Below are positions 17,635 to 26,638 of a stretch of DNA of 64,000 nucleotides, piece by piece. The stretch lies in assembly GCA_944366945.1 (NCBI GenBank), contig CALVWJ010000007.1, positions 1 to 64,000 on the forward strand, read 5' to 3'. The DNA comes from an uncultured Clostridia bacterium (GTDB taxonomy: Bacteria > Bacillota > Clostridia > Christensenellales > CAG-138). Within the stretch, counting starts at the first letter, position 1, and the number at the start of each line of letters is the position of its first letter. A program made the translations under genes and the position numbers. Under the pieces are notes generated by a model. It saw nothing but the letters and a program-made list of their open reading frames with translations, searched no databases and was not told the origin of the DNA.

Positions 17635-18882
17635 TCATGAACGTACCTGGCCGTTGCCAGACACGATATATTTATACGAAGTCATCTCTCGCAATCCCAA
17701 TGGGCCCCGCGCATGCAGTTTTTGCGTGCTGATGCCCATTTCCGCGCCAAAGCCAAATTCAAATCCATCCGTAAAGCGCGTGGAGGCATTATGGTTCACC
17801 ACCGCGGCATCCACGCCACGCAGGAAGATGCGCGCATTTTCGGCGTCCTCCGTTATGATTGCTTCCGTATGCTTGGTGCCATACTGCGCGATATGCGCCA
17901 TAGCCTCTTCAAGTGAGTCCACAACCTTTACCGCAAGTTCCGGGGCAAGGTATTCGTTGGCCCAATCCTCTTCCCCGGCCGGCAAGGCAAGCTTATCCAC
18001 CGCGCGGACCTGCGCGTCGCCATGGATGACTACCCCAAGCGTGTGCAGCTTCGCAAGGAGCTTAGCAAGGTGCGCCGTCGCCCATACGGAATGCACAAGG
18101 AGCGTTTCCGCCGCGTTGCACACGGAGGGGCGCTGCGTTTTCGCATTCACTACGATCGCTTCTGCCATATCATAATTTGCACTTTCATCCAGATAAATAT
18201 GGCAGTTGCCCACCCCCGTTTCCAGCACGGGAACGGTAGCCGTTTCCACCACGCGGCGAATTAAGCCTGCGCCGCCGCGCGGGATGATAACATCCACACA
18301 ATCGTTCATGCGCAGCATCGCGTCCACGCTTTCATGCGCAGTATCTTCAACCACTGCAAGCGCATTTTCCGGCACGCCCACCTCTTTGAGCGCAGCGCGC
18401 ATAACCTCCGCCAGCGCAAGGTTGGAACGCAGCGCTGATGCGCTGCCGCGCAGCAGGATGCCGTTGCCGGTTTTGAGCGCAATCGCCGCCGTGTCCACCG
18501 TTACATTGGGCCGCGCTTCATAGATCATGCCGATTACGCCCAGCGGCACGCGCACCTTGCGGATATGCAGCCCATTGGGTCGCGTGAATTCCTCCACGGT
18601 TTCCCCCACCGGGTCGGGAAGCGCGATAAGCTGCCGCACGCCTTCCGCCATGCCTTCTATGCGCGCACCCGTAAGCGCAAGCCGGTCAAGCAGCGATTCG
18701 CTCATGCCGTTTGCTCGGCCGTCCGCAAGATCCTGCTCGTTGGCGGAGAGGATCTCCGCCTTGCGTGCCAGAAGGGCATCCGCGATTGCCGCAAGCGCCT
18801 CGTTGCGTTTTTCCGTGCCCAAAAGTCCCAGTTCCGCCGAAGCGGCTTTCACGGCAAGCGCCGTCTCCCGAAGGTCTCTCAT
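17635..18882 (-). CDS. proA: Gamma-glutamyl phosphate reductase
   Basis: 415 residues, full family length. It reduces gamma-glutamyl phosphate to glutamate-5-semialdehyde with NADPH. The aldehyde-dehydrogenase-like fold shows GVIGMIYEARPNVTVDTAAI, ALKTGNGILLRGS and the catalytic cysteine in RPSVCNAAETLLVH, with the C-terminal DGFEFGFGAEMGISTQKLHARGP. It lies six bases after proB and just ahead of proC. Confidence 0.96.
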   Translation of the reverse strand: MRDLRETALAVKAASAELGLLGTEKRNEALAAIADALLARKAEILSANEQDLADGRANGMSESLLDRLALTGARIEGMAEGVRQLIALPDPVGETVEEFTRPNGLHIRKVRVPLGVIGMIYEARPNVTVDTAAIALKTGNGILLRGSASALRSNLALAEVMRAALKEVGVPENALAVVEDTAHESVDAMLRMNDCVDVIIPRGGAGLIRRVVETATVPVLETGVGNCHIYLDESANYDMAEAIVVNAKTQRPSVCNAAETLLVHSVWATAHLAKLLAKLHTLGVVIHGDAQVRAVDKLALPAGEEDWANEYLAPELAVKVVDSLEEAMAHIAQYGTKHTEAIITEDAENARIFLRGVDAAVVNHNASTRFTDGFEFGFGAEMGISTQKLHARGPLGLREMTSYKYIVSGNGQVRS

Positions 18883-18888
18883 GTTTTC

Positions 18889-19977
18889 TTATACCTCTTC
18901 TACCCAATTATCCCGGTGGATTACCACCGCGTTTTTCCCATGCCCTTCCGCGCCATCCACGCGCCGCAGGAGTTCTTCCTTGTCGAAATTGACCTCCCCG
19001 CGCCCGAGCAGCACGTTCGTGCCCTGGCGGAATACGCGCACGATATCGCCTGCGCGGAAATCGCCCTCCGCCGCAACAATCCCCGAAGGCAGCAGGCTCT
19101 TTCCATGGTGGACAAGCGCTTCCTCAGCGCCCGCATCGACATACAGGTTGCCGCGCGTCTGCGCATAAAAAGCCATCCATTGCTGGCGCGTGCGCATCCC
19201 CGTTTCGCTTGCGGCAAAATAGGTGCCGGCCGGCTCGCCCGCCGCAGCGCGCAGCAATGCGCCCGGGCAATCCGCCTTGCAGATCACCACCGGCACGCCC
19301 GCAGCCGTTGCCAGTTTCGCTGCGGAAAGCTTTGTTGCCATGCCTCCCGTTCCGTTGCTGGTGCCTGCACTGCCGCCAAGCGCCATGATTTCGGGCGTAA
19401 GATGCTCTACACGCGCGATGCGCTTGGCTTCCTTATCCACGCGAGGGTCGGCCGTATAGAGTCCATCCATATCCGTCATCAGTACGAGCAGGCCGGCATG
19501 CATCATAGCCGCAACCTGGGCGGAAAGCGTATCGTTATCGCCAAGGCGCAACTCATCGATAGATACGCTGTCGTTTTCGTTTATAATGGGAACCGCTCCG
19601 CGCTGCAGGATGATCTCAAGCGCGTTGAAGGCATTTTTATACCGCCTGCGATCCCGAAAATCGTCGCGCGTAAGCAGAATCTGCGCGCTTACGATCCCCT
19701 TTGCTTCAAAAAAGCGGGTATATTCTTCGAGAAGCAGGCCTTGACCAACCGCAGCGGCAGCCTGCTTAGCCGGGATGCTCGTGGGCCGCTTAGCGTAGCC
19801 GATGCGCCGGAATCCTGCCGCAACTGCGCCGGAGGTCACCAGGATGACCGTATGCCCAGCTTCCCGCAACGCTGCAATCTGCGTTGCAATGTATTCGATT
19901 TTTTCCGGGCAGATGCTCCCATCCGGGCCGGTAAGCGAACTTGTGCCGACCTTAACCGTAATCAGCTTTCTTTCCAC
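18889..19977 (-). CDS. proB: Glutamate 5-kinase with PUA domain
   Basis: 362 residues. It phosphorylates glutamate, the committed and usually proline-inhibited step of proline synthesis. The amino-acid kinase domain shows VKVGTSSLTG at the N-terminus, NENDSVSIDELRLGDNDTLSAQVA in the middle and GTSNGTGGMATKLSAA. A C-terminal PUA domain (about 280-360: LPSGIVAAEGDFRAGDIVRV) is present, as in most bacterial ProB. It is the first gene of the proline operon, behind a consensus promoter; the leader is short and shows no T-box. Confidence 0.96.
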   Translation of the reverse strand: MERKLITVKVGTSSLTGPDGSICPEKIEYIATQIAALREAGHTVILVTSGAVAAGFRRIGYAKRPTSIPAKQAAAAVGQGLLLEEYTRFFEAKGIVSAQILLTRDDFRDRRRYKNAFNALEIILQRGAVPIINENDSVSIDELRLGDNDTLSAQVAAMMHAGLLVLMTDMDGLYTADPRVDKEAKRIARVEHLTPEIMALGGSAGTSNGTGGMATKLSAAKLATAAGVPVVICKADCPGALLRAAAGEPAGTYFAASETGMRTRQQWMAFYAQTRGNLYVDAGAEEALVHHGKSLLPSGIVAAEGDFRAGDIVRVFRQGTNVLLGRGEVNFDKEELLRRVDGAEGHGKNAVVIHRDNWVEEV

Positions 19978-20029
19978 TGCTCCCCCGCTATATTCCTGTT
20001 TTTAAGCCTCCATTTAGGGCTATTTCATA

Positions 20030-20058
20030 ATGATACGGTTTTGCCTGCGCTTTGTCAA
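20030..20058 (-). promoter_or_regulatory. Promoter of the proBAC operon
   Basis: Minus-strand TTGACA (20053-20058), 17-base spacer, TATCAT (20030-20035); expected start about 45 bases before proB. Confidence 0.8.
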
Positions 20059-20394
20059 CCGCATGCAAGCCGCCTTCCCGGGAGAATATGCGCATGCAGC
20101 ACTGGGTTATCCAGCCGGCGGATGTGGTTCATTTGGGTTCCAGGCTGGAAATTGCAGCTTATAAAAAGTTGGCCACAAACTGCAGGTACGCAATTTTTCA
20201 AGATGAAAAACCCGCATGAAAAAGGAATGCATATCCGGATTTAAACGGCACAGTGCGAAACTTTGAAATCGTTTTAGGCGCGGCCCAATCTTTCCCCATG
20301 CCGTTCCAAAGGTGAACCGCATAGCATCGGAATATAAGGCCGCGCCATCCCTTTTGCTCCCGCTTCATCCGGCGACTATCCCACATTAAGCCGC
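20059..20394. other. Intergenic region without recognised gene
   Basis: About 335 bases between the proline promoter and the end of the ACT-protein gene; no supported gene or RNA structure seen. Confidence 0.55.
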
Positions 20395-20832
20395 TTACTC
20401 AATGTCGATTAGGCCCGCCTTCTCCACACCATCGGCGGAAAGCAGCGCCTCCAGCACCCCGTTTACGCTTGTTTCAAGCCCCGTGATATCCATTGAAATC
20501 ACCACGCTTGCCCGATCCCCAATCGGCGGGTTCTGCATGATGGTAAGGATATTGGCGCCAAGGGCGCTCATCATATTCAGAACCCTGCTCAAGATCCCTT
20601 TTTCATGGCTTAAAATCAGCGAAATGACCGCTTTTTTGCAGGCGTTTCCCTCCGAAGGCATAAACACATAATCCTTATATTTATAGTAGGTGCTGCGGGA
20701 AATGCCAACCGTGCGCGCCGCCTCGCTCACCTCGCGGATCTTGCCGCGCCGGAGCAACTCCCGCGCGGCAACCACCTTTTCAAAATAATCCGGCAGGACC
20801 TTCTTATGGACGATCAGATAATCGCTCTTCAT
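20395..20832 (-). CDS. ACT domain-containing protein (UPF0735/PheB-like)
   Basis: 145 residues. Residues about 1-60 include a small HTH-like segment (REVSEAARTVGISRSTYYKYKDYVF). Residues about 65-145 form an ACT domain (AVISLILSHEKGILSRVLNMMSALGANILTI). This is the UPF0735 family, called PheB in Bacillus, where it neighbours amino-acid genes. ACT domains usually bind amino acids. It lies 59 bases after thrC on the same strand, so it is probably cotranscribed and could sense an aspartate-family amino acid. That role is inference. Confidence 0.85.
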   Translation of the reverse strand: MKSDYLIVHKKVLPDYFEKVVAARELLRRGKIREVSEAARTVGISRSTYYKYKDYVFMPSEGNACKKAVISLILSHEKGILSRVLNMMSALGANILTIMQNPPIGDRASVVISMDITGLETSVNGVLEALLSADGVEKAGLIDIE

Positions 20833-20891
20833 GGCTCCTCCTCCCGTTTCTCCCTATAATGTGCGCTAGCACTCCAGCTTTGCGCAAAGGC

Positions 20892-22370
20892 TTATTCTGC
20901 CCAGCGCACCTGCTCCGCCTTGCGCTCCACGTAGGAAAGCATTGCGCTGGGCTCGATTACATCCCGGTGCAGCTCTTTTTTGTATTTCAGCGCCGCAAGG
21001 GGCTTTGGAATGGGCGTTCCAGTTGCGCCGTGGAGCTCCTCCATCGCATCAAAGCCGCTTTCCGGCACAGGCAGCCCCAAGGCCTCCAACATTGCAGGGG
21101 CAAACTTATACGGCGACGCCGTAGAAAGCACAACCGCCGGGTTCTCGCTTTGCCCTGCCGCGCGATACCCTTCGTAGACCCGCCATGCAACCGCGGTATG
21201 CGGATCCATCAAGTACCTTTCCTTTGCCCAAACGCGGCGGATTGCATCAAATGCAGCCGGATCATCCGCCTTGCCGCAGGCAAATTCGCTCCGAATCCGC
21301 TTATGCAGCTCCTCCGGAATGCGGTAAACGCCCGTTTCCGTAAGTTTATGCATGAGCGATGCCACAAGTTCGGCATCCCCATCCGAAGCGAAATACAAAA
21401 GCCGCTCCAGGTTGCTTGAAACGAGGATATCCATCGAAGGGGATGCCGTTTTATGGAACGTGCGCCTGCGATCGTATACGCCCGTTTGCAGGAACTCGGT
21501 CAGCACATCGTTTTCATTGGAAGCACACACCAGCGTGCCCACGGGCAGCCCCATGCGCTTTGCAAGATAGCCCGCCAGGATATTGCCGAAGTTTCCCGTC
21601 GGCACGATAAAATCCACGGGCGCGCCCGCTTTCACCACGCCTTTTTTGCGCAGATCCGCGTAAGCTTTGAAGTAATAGGCCACTTGCGGCGCAAGCCTAC
21701 CAATGTTGATGGAATTGGCGCTCGAAAGCCGCACGCGCGTCCCCTTGAACTGCGCAAAGACCTCCTTCACACCGCGCTGCGCATCGTCAAAGTTGCCGCG
21801 CACCGCGCAGACGCAAACATTCTTGCCTTCCTGCGTGACCATCTGCGCGCGCTGCACCTCGCTCACCCCGCCTTCGGGGTAGAATACCATCACGCGCGTG
21901 TGCGGGGCATCTGCAAAGCCCGCGAGTGCAGCTTTTCCTGTATCCCCGCTTGTAGCGGTGAGCACAAGCACATCCTCTTTCACCCCGCATGCCGCGCAGG
22001 AGGCTGCAATCAAGCGCGGAAGCAGGCAAAGCGCCATGTCCTTGAAGGCGCTGGTCGGCCCGTGGTAAAGCTCCAGCACATGCGCCTTGTCAACCTGCAC
22101 GGTGGGGGTAAGATCTTCTGTTTCAAATTTGCCCGAGTATCCTTCGCGCACAGCATCCTCGACCGCGGCCGCAGGAAGATCCGGCAAAAGCTTTTTTAGG
22201 ATATGCGCCGTGAGCGCGTATTGATCCAACGAAATCAGCGCCGCATCCGAAAGTTCTGCCGCAGGGATGGTTTCTGGGACATATAACCCCCCGTCCGGCG
22301 CAAGGCCGCGCAAAACAGCTTCTGCGCTGGTCGCCGTTTCTTGATGAGAGCGCGTGCTTAGGTAATGCAT
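20892..22370 (-). CDS. thrC: Threonine synthase
   Basis: 492 residues. It converts O-phosphohomoserine to threonine using pyridoxal phosphate. The N-terminus (YLSTRSHQETATSAEAVLRGLAPDGGLYVPE) and the PLP-lysine region (HGPTSAFKDMALCLLPRL) mark the long, fungal/E. coli-type threonine synthase. Further motifs are LTATSGDTGKAALAGF and PTGNFGNILAGYLAKRMGLPV. It is divergent from hom-lysC-asd, so the two units split the threonine pathway across one control region. GGAAG precedes the ATG. Confidence 0.95.
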   Translation of the reverse strand: MHYLSTRSHQETATSAEAVLRGLAPDGGLYVPETIPAAELSDAALISLDQYALTAHILKKLLPDLPAAAVEDAVREGYSGKFETEDLTPTVQVDKAHVLELYHGPTSAFKDMALCLLPRLIAASCAACGVKEDVLVLTATSGDTGKAALAGFADAPHTRVMVFYPEGGVSEVQRAQMVTQEGKNVCVCAVRGNFDDAQRGVKEVFAQFKGTRVRLSSANSINIGRLAPQVAYYFKAYADLRKKGVVKAGAPVDFIVPTGNFGNILAGYLAKRMGLPVGTLVCASNENDVLTEFLQTGVYDRRRTFHKTASPSMDILVSSNLERLLYFASDGDAELVASLMHKLTETGVYRIPEELHKRIRSEFACGKADDPAAFDAIRRVWAKERYLMDPHTAVAWRVYEGYRAAGQSENPAVVLSTASPYKFAPAMLEALGLPVPESGFDAMEELHGATGTPIPKPLAALKYKKELHRDVIEPSAMLSYVERKAEQVRWAE

Positions 22371-22399
22371 GGTTCAGTCTTCCTTTCTGTTTCTAAGCT

Positions 22400-22427
22400 A
22401 TTATACTTTTCAATCCTTTTTTCACAA
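22400..22427 (-). promoter_or_regulatory. Promoter of thrC
   Basis: Minus-strand TTGTGA (22422-22427), 16-base spacer, TATAAT (22400-22405). Confidence 0.6.
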
Positions 22428-22443
22428 TTCTTGTTTTTGGGGC

Positions 22444-22473
22444 TTGCAATCGCCCCATGGGATATGATATATT
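22444..22473 (+). promoter_or_regulatory. Promoter of hom-lysC-asd
   Basis: TTGCAA (22444-22449), 18-base spacer, TATATT (22468-22473); the leader to hom is about 180 bases. Confidence 0.5.
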
Positions 22474-22595
22474 GTCCGCAGCAGAAAAACAAGTGTTTTT
22501 TTATTAAAAACATTCCATTTTATCTGCCCGCTTTATGCCGACGCCTCCAGCCTGCGCTTCGGGCTATGCATGGCGGAAACAAATGCCACAATTGC

Positions 22596-22620
22596 GGGGC
22601 TGCGCATGCCATGCAGCCCC
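22596..22620 (+). promoter_or_regulatory. Hairpin in the hom leader
   Basis: GGGGCTGC / GCAGCCCC, 9-base loop, 37 bases before the hom start. No T tract follows, so a simple terminator is unlikely; it could be an attenuator arm or leftover. Confidence 0.3.
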
Positions 22621-22656
22621 GATTATCAAGTTTGATTGGAAAGGAATTTCATTATT

Positions 22657-23826
22657 ATGAAAACCGCACTTTTGGGTTACGGCGTAGTTGGAAGCGGCGT
22701 GCACGCGCTTGCAGAGGCTCGCCCCGAGCATGGCATTACCATTTCGCGCGTGCTTGTACGAAGGGATATTGCACCCATCCGCGCAATCGCAACGCGCGAT
22801 TTTCAAGAGATCGTTTCCGACCCTTCCATCGAAACGGTCGTTGAAGTCATGGGCGGAGAGGAGCCGGCTCTTACTTACGTAAAAGCGGCGCTCGCTGCAA
22901 AGAAGCACGTTGTTACGGCCAACAAGCTCATGCTTTCACTGCATTACGAGGAACTCCTTGCGCTCGCGCGCGCAAACGGCGTGCGGCTTGCGTTCTCTGC
23001 AGCCGTGGGAGGCGGTATTCCTTGGCTCGCTAACCTTTTGCGCGTTTCGCGTGTGGACCGGATTGCATCCCTGGGCGGCATTATGAACGGCACCACCAAT
23101 TTTATCCTTACAGCCATGCAGCAGGGCGGCGCAGATTTCGCGGAAACCCTTTCCACCGCGCAGAAGCTGGGCTACGCTGAAGCGGATCCCACCGCCGACA
23201 TCGACGGTCTGGATGTGCGCGCAAAGCTGGCGCTCTCCTGCGATGCTGCGTTCGCGCAGATGGCGGATGCTTCTGCAATCCCAACGCTCGGCATCCGCTA
23301 TATTACAGCAGCCGACGTTGCGCAATTCCATGCGCTTGGGCTGACCTGCCGCCTTATCGGCAAGGCGGAACGCACGGAGGCTGGTGTTGCCGCCTATGTG
23401 GAGCCCATGCTTTTTGCTGCGGACGCACCGGAAGCGGGTGTCAATGGCACGGGCAATATCATCTCCTACTGCTGCGAGGGGCTGGGATCGCAAAGCTTCT
23501 TTGGGCTCGGCGCCGGGCAAGCGCCAACTGCCTCCGCCGTGATGCAGGATCTCATCGATGTTTCCTGCGGCGCGACGCCCTTTTCCCTTGCCCACTGTGA
23601 AGGCTCTTTTGTGCCGGATGCTTCCAAAGCATCCCATCCCTACTACCTGCGCACCAGCGGCGCGCTGCCCGAAGGCTGCATTGACCGCATGCTCGGGCAG
23701 ACGCCTGCCGGAGCAGCCTGCATCACCGCGCCCATGCCGGTGAGCGCCCTGCATGCACTTGTTCAAGCGCGCCTTGCGGCACAGGAAAGCGTATTTGCTG
23801 CCGGGCTTGCTTCGCTCGAATCGTAA
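22657..23826 (+). CDS. hom: Homoserine dehydrogenase, short form without ACT domain
   Basis: 389 residues. It reduces aspartate semialdehyde to homoserine with NAD(P)H. The Rossmann start (ALLGYGVVGSGVHALAE), VTANKLMLS and the substrate region (GGIMNGTTNFILTAMQQGG, ...LGYAEADPTADIDGLDVRAKLALS) are clear. Most Firmicute enzymes are about 430 residues with a C-terminal ACT regulatory domain; this protein ends without one. The ATG at 22657 is preceded by GGAAAGGA; a TTG 21 bases upstream lies in that site. It is the first gene of a three-gene unit. Confidence 0.94.
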   Translation: MKTALLGYGVVGSGVHALAEARPEHGITISRVLVRRDIAPIRAIATRDFQEIVSDPSIETVVEVMGGEEPALTYVKAALAAKKHVVTANKLMLSLHYEELLALARANGVRLAFSAAVGGGIPWLANLLRVSRVDRIASLGGIMNGTTNFILTAMQQGGADFAETLSTAQKLGYAEADPTADIDGLDVRAKLALSCDAAFAQMADASAIPTLGIRYITAADVAQFHALGLTCRLIGKAERTEAGVAAYVEPMLFAADAPEAGVNGTGNIISYCCEGLGSQSFFGLGAGQAPTASAVMQDLIDVSCGATPFSLAHCEGSFVPDASKASHPYYLRTSGALPEGCIDRMLGQTPAGAACITAPMPVSALHALVQARLAAQESVFAAGLASLES

Positions 23827-23859
23827 ATTATTTTGTTTGATAAAGGAACGGAACCAGTT

Positions 23860-25200
23860 ATGCTTAAAACAGTAAAATTCGGCGGAAGCTCCCTGGCGGA
23901 TGCGGAACACTTCTCCGCCGTGCGGGACATCATCCGCGCGGACGATGCGCGGCGCATCGTTGTTGTGAGCGCGCCGGGCAAGCGTAAAAAAGGCGACAAT
24001 AAAGTCACCGATCTTCTCTACCTCTGCTATGCGCACATCAAATACGGCGTAGATCATGAAAGCGTATTTCAGATGATCGAAGCGCGCTACCGCGAGATCG
24101 CAGAGGCGCTCAACATCCCGTTTGATGTAGGCGCTGCATTTGAGGAGATCCGTGCCCGCATGAAGTCCCATCCCGATGAGGATTACCTTGTTTCCCGCGG
24201 CGAAGCCCTCTGCGCGCAGCTGATGGCCGCATATTTGGGGTATGACTTTGTGGATTCCTATGGCACGGTCAAATTCCATCTGGATGGCCGCATCGACCTG
24301 CCTGCCACCTACACGGCGATCGCAGAAGCGTTCGAAGCTTCCAGCGGGCGCATTGTGATGCCAGGTTTTTATGGCACCATGCCGGGCGGCCAGCTTCGGC
24401 TTATGGCGCGTGGCGGCTCTGACATAACCGGCGCGCTTGCAGCCGCCGCGCTCAATTGCGATCTTTATGAAAACTGGACGGATGTGCCGGGTATCTTGAT
24501 GGCAGATCCTTCCATTGTGCCGGATCCGCAGCCCATCCCGCGCATAACCTATAGCGAGCTGCGGGAGCTGACCTACATGGGCGCCAAGGTGCTGCATGAG
24601 GAATCTGTTTTCCCGGTTCGGGAAATGAACATCCCGCTCAATATCCGCAACACCAACGATCCTAGCGCGCCCGGTACCATGATCCGTGAAGAGTTCGAAG
24701 AGGACGGCTCCCACCCCGAGCCCTACTTCATTACGGGCGTTGCCGGCCGGCGCGGCTATTGCATTATCGACATCCATAAAAACCACGTTTCGGCCAAGCT
24801 TGGCATTGTGCGCAGCGTGCTTGCCCTGTTTGAGAAGCATGAGCTGCATATTGAGCAGATCGTTTCGGGCATTGACTGTTTCTCGCTGGTCACTTCCACG
24901 GAGGCTGTCAAGCCCTATCTCTTCAGCATCATCGAGGAGATCGAGAGCTTCTGCGGACCGGATTCGGTAAAAGTTACGGACGGCATTTCCCTTATCGCAT
25001 GCGTTGGCCGGCGCATGGTGTTCCGGCCGGGCATTTCGGGGCGTCTCTTTGCTACGCTCGGCGAGAACAACATCAACATCCGCATGATCTCCCAGGGCCC
25101 CGAGGAGCTTAATATCATTGTGGGCGTGGATGACCGCGATTTTGAAAAAACCATCCAGGTGCTTTATAACAGCTTTACCAGAAAGGATCTTTCCAAATGA
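23860..25200 (+). CDS. lysC: Aspartate kinase
   Basis: 446 residues. It phosphorylates aspartate, the first step to lysine, threonine and methionine. The kinase domain begins VKFGGSSLADAEHF and includes VSRGEALCAQLMAAYLG and ARGGSDITGALAAAAL. Two ACT domains occupy about 305-446 (KLGIVRSVLALFEKHELHIEQI..., ATLGENNINIRMISQGPEELNII). The ATG is preferred over an upstream in-frame TTG. The stop overlaps the asd start (ATGA), so translation is coupled. Confidence 0.94.
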   Translation: MLKTVKFGGSSLADAEHFSAVRDIIRADDARRIVVVSAPGKRKKGDNKVTDLLYLCYAHIKYGVDHESVFQMIEARYREIAEALNIPFDVGAAFEEIRARMKSHPDEDYLVSRGEALCAQLMAAYLGYDFVDSYGTVKFHLDGRIDLPATYTAIAEAFEASSGRIVMPGFYGTMPGGQLRLMARGGSDITGALAAAALNCDLYENWTDVPGILMADPSIVPDPQPIPRITYSELRELTYMGAKVLHEESVFPVREMNIPLNIRNTNDPSAPGTMIREEFEEDGSHPEPYFITGVAGRRGYCIIDIHKNHVSAKLGIVRSVLALFEKHELHIEQIVSGIDCFSLVTSTEAVKPYLFSIIEEIESFCGPDSVKVTDGISLIACVGRRMVFRPGISGRLFATLGENNINIRMISQGPEELNIIVGVDDRDFEKTIQVLYNSFTRKDLSK

Positions 25201-26210
25201 ACAAAAAGAAGCTTTACAACGTTGCCGTGCTCGGCGCAACGGGCGCAGTGGGCCAGGAAATGATCAAGGTGCTCGCGGAGCGCAACTTTCCCATTGGGGA
25301 GCTCCGCCTGCTTGCAAGCGCACGCAGTGCGGGTAAAACCGTGCGCTGCGGAACGCGCGAACTCGTGATCGAAGAAGCATGCGATGCGGCGTTTGCCGGC
25401 ATGGACATCGTGCTCGGTGCTGCGGAAAACGATATTGCCAAGCGGTTTGCCCCCGCCATCCAGGCAGCGGGCGCCATGTTTGTGGATAATTCCAGCGCCT
25501 TCCGGCTCGACCCGGATGTGCCGCTTGTGGTGCCGGAGATTAACCCCGAAGATGTTGCCGCTGCAAAAAAAGGCATCATTGCAAATCCAAATTGCTCCAC
25601 CATCATCACGCTGATGGCGCTTGCGCCCATCGCCCGCATTTCGCCCATTCAAACGCTGGTGGCTTCCACCTATCAAGCCGTGTCCGGCGCGGGTGCAGAA
25701 GGGCTTGCGGAGCTTGAAGCGCAGGCGGAAGCCTATCCCAAAGGCGAACCGCTCCAGGCAAAGGCGTTCCCGCATCAGATTCTGTTCAACCTCATTCCGC
25801 GCATTGGCGGCGTGGGGGAAAACGGCTATTCTTCCGAAGAGATGAAGCTGCAGAATGAAGGGCGCAAGATCCTGCACCTTCCGGAGCTGCGCGTAACCTG
25901 CACGTGCGTGCGCGTGCCCGTGATGCGCTCGCATTCCATCAGCGCCACGTTCACAACCGCGCGCCCCGTTTCCGTAGAAGAAGCGCGCACAGCGCTTGCT
26001 TCCGCGCCCGGCGTGCAGCTCGTGGATGATCCCAACAACGACGTTTATCCCATGCCGCTTGCAACAAGCGACCAGGACGACGTGTTCGTCGGCCGCATCC
26101 GCCGCGATCTCGTGAGTGAAAACGGGCTCACGCTCTGGTGCTGTGGGGATCAGATCCGCAAGGGCGCGGCAACCAATGCCATCCAGATCGCTGAGTTGCT
26201 CATCCAATAA
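25197..26210 (+). CDS. asd: Aspartate-semialdehyde dehydrogenase
   Basis: 337 residues. It makes aspartate semialdehyde from aspartyl phosphate with NADPH. VAVLGATGAVGQEMIKVL is the nucleotide site; the catalytic cysteine lies in ANPNCSTIITLMAL; a histidine-containing region (RVPVMRSHSISATF) binds substrate. Full length for the family. It overlaps lysC by four bases and ends at a terminator. Confidence 0.95.
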   Translation: MNKKKLYNVAVLGATGAVGQEMIKVLAERNFPIGELRLLASARSAGKTVRCGTRELVIEEACDAAFAGMDIVLGAAENDIAKRFAPAIQAAGAMFVDNSSAFRLDPDVPLVVPEINPEDVAAAKKGIIANPNCSTIITLMALAPIARISPIQTLVASTYQAVSGAGAEGLAELEAQAEAYPKGEPLQAKAFPHQILFNLIPRIGGVGENGYSSEEMKLQNEGRKILHLPELRVTCTCVRVPVMRSHSISATFTTARPVSVEEARTALASAPGVQLVDDPNNDVYPMPLATSDQDDVFVGRIRRDLVSENGLTLWCCGDQIRKGAATNAIQIAELLIQ

Positions 26211-26238
26211 AAAAACACGCTATCAAAGCATGTTCAAG

Positions 26239-26280
26239 CCATGCGGATGCTGCCAACGGGTAGCATTCCGCATGGTTTTA
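26239..26280 (+). terminator. Terminator after asd
   Basis: Long imperfect stem (CCATGCGGATGCTGCC against GGTAGCATTCCGCATGG) followed by TTTTATTTT. Confidence 0.85.
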
Positions 26281-26430
26281 TTTTCATTGAAAGAAACTTT
26301 GTCTTGGGAAGCAAGAATCTGCCGAGAAAATGCCCCATTGCATGCAGCTAACCCAAAGCGCCAAGAGCTTACACGCGCAAATCCCAGCATTTGAGCCACA
26401 GGGAAGCGAATCGGTCCAACATGACACATA

Positions 26431-26459
26431 TTGACTGTTGCATGATTCCGTACTATACT
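26431..26459 (+). promoter_or_regulatory. Promoter of the MATE leader
   Basis: TTGACT (26431-26436), 17-base spacer, TATACT (26454-26459); gives a leader of about 170 bases. Confidence 0.7.
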
Positions 26460-26527
26460 ATTTAAAACTATTTTGCCGCCGGGTAAACGCTTGTTTTCGC
26501 TCCATTAGGCCATAGAAGGAGTGGAAA

Positions 26528-26623
26528 ATGAGTGTTTTTTTTAGCCCACCGTTAAAAGCGGCTGCTGTATTTTGCGATTGCATCAATGCAATATGTACGT
26601 TGCGCAGCAGCAGTCTGCTCTGA
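26528..26623 (+). CDS. 31-residue leader peptide upstream of the MATE gene
   Basis: AAGGAG (26516-26521) sits six bases before an ATG that opens a 31-codon frame, ending in TGA 15 bases before the MATE ATG. The deduced peptide starts MSVFFSPPLKAAAVF and contains three cysteines; it resembles nothing I know. The frame itself contains complementary blocks (GCTGCTG with CAGCAGC, TTGCAT with ATGCAA), so its translation would change RNA folding around the MATE ribosome site. A role as a regulatory upstream ORF is inferred. Confidence 0.5.
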   Translation: MSVFFSPPLKAAAVFCDCINAICTLRSSSLL

Positions 26624-26638
26624 ATTTGCGAGGTAGCT

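Noticed and set aside
22474..22656. Possible lysine or threonine riboswitch ahead of hom
   Set aside because: One short hairpin only; the conserved five-helix lysine riboswitch pattern is absent.
22936..25239. 767-codon minus frame across hom and lysC
   Set aside because: It spans two genes and their gap on the opposite strand and lacks recognisable domains; an antisense shadow.
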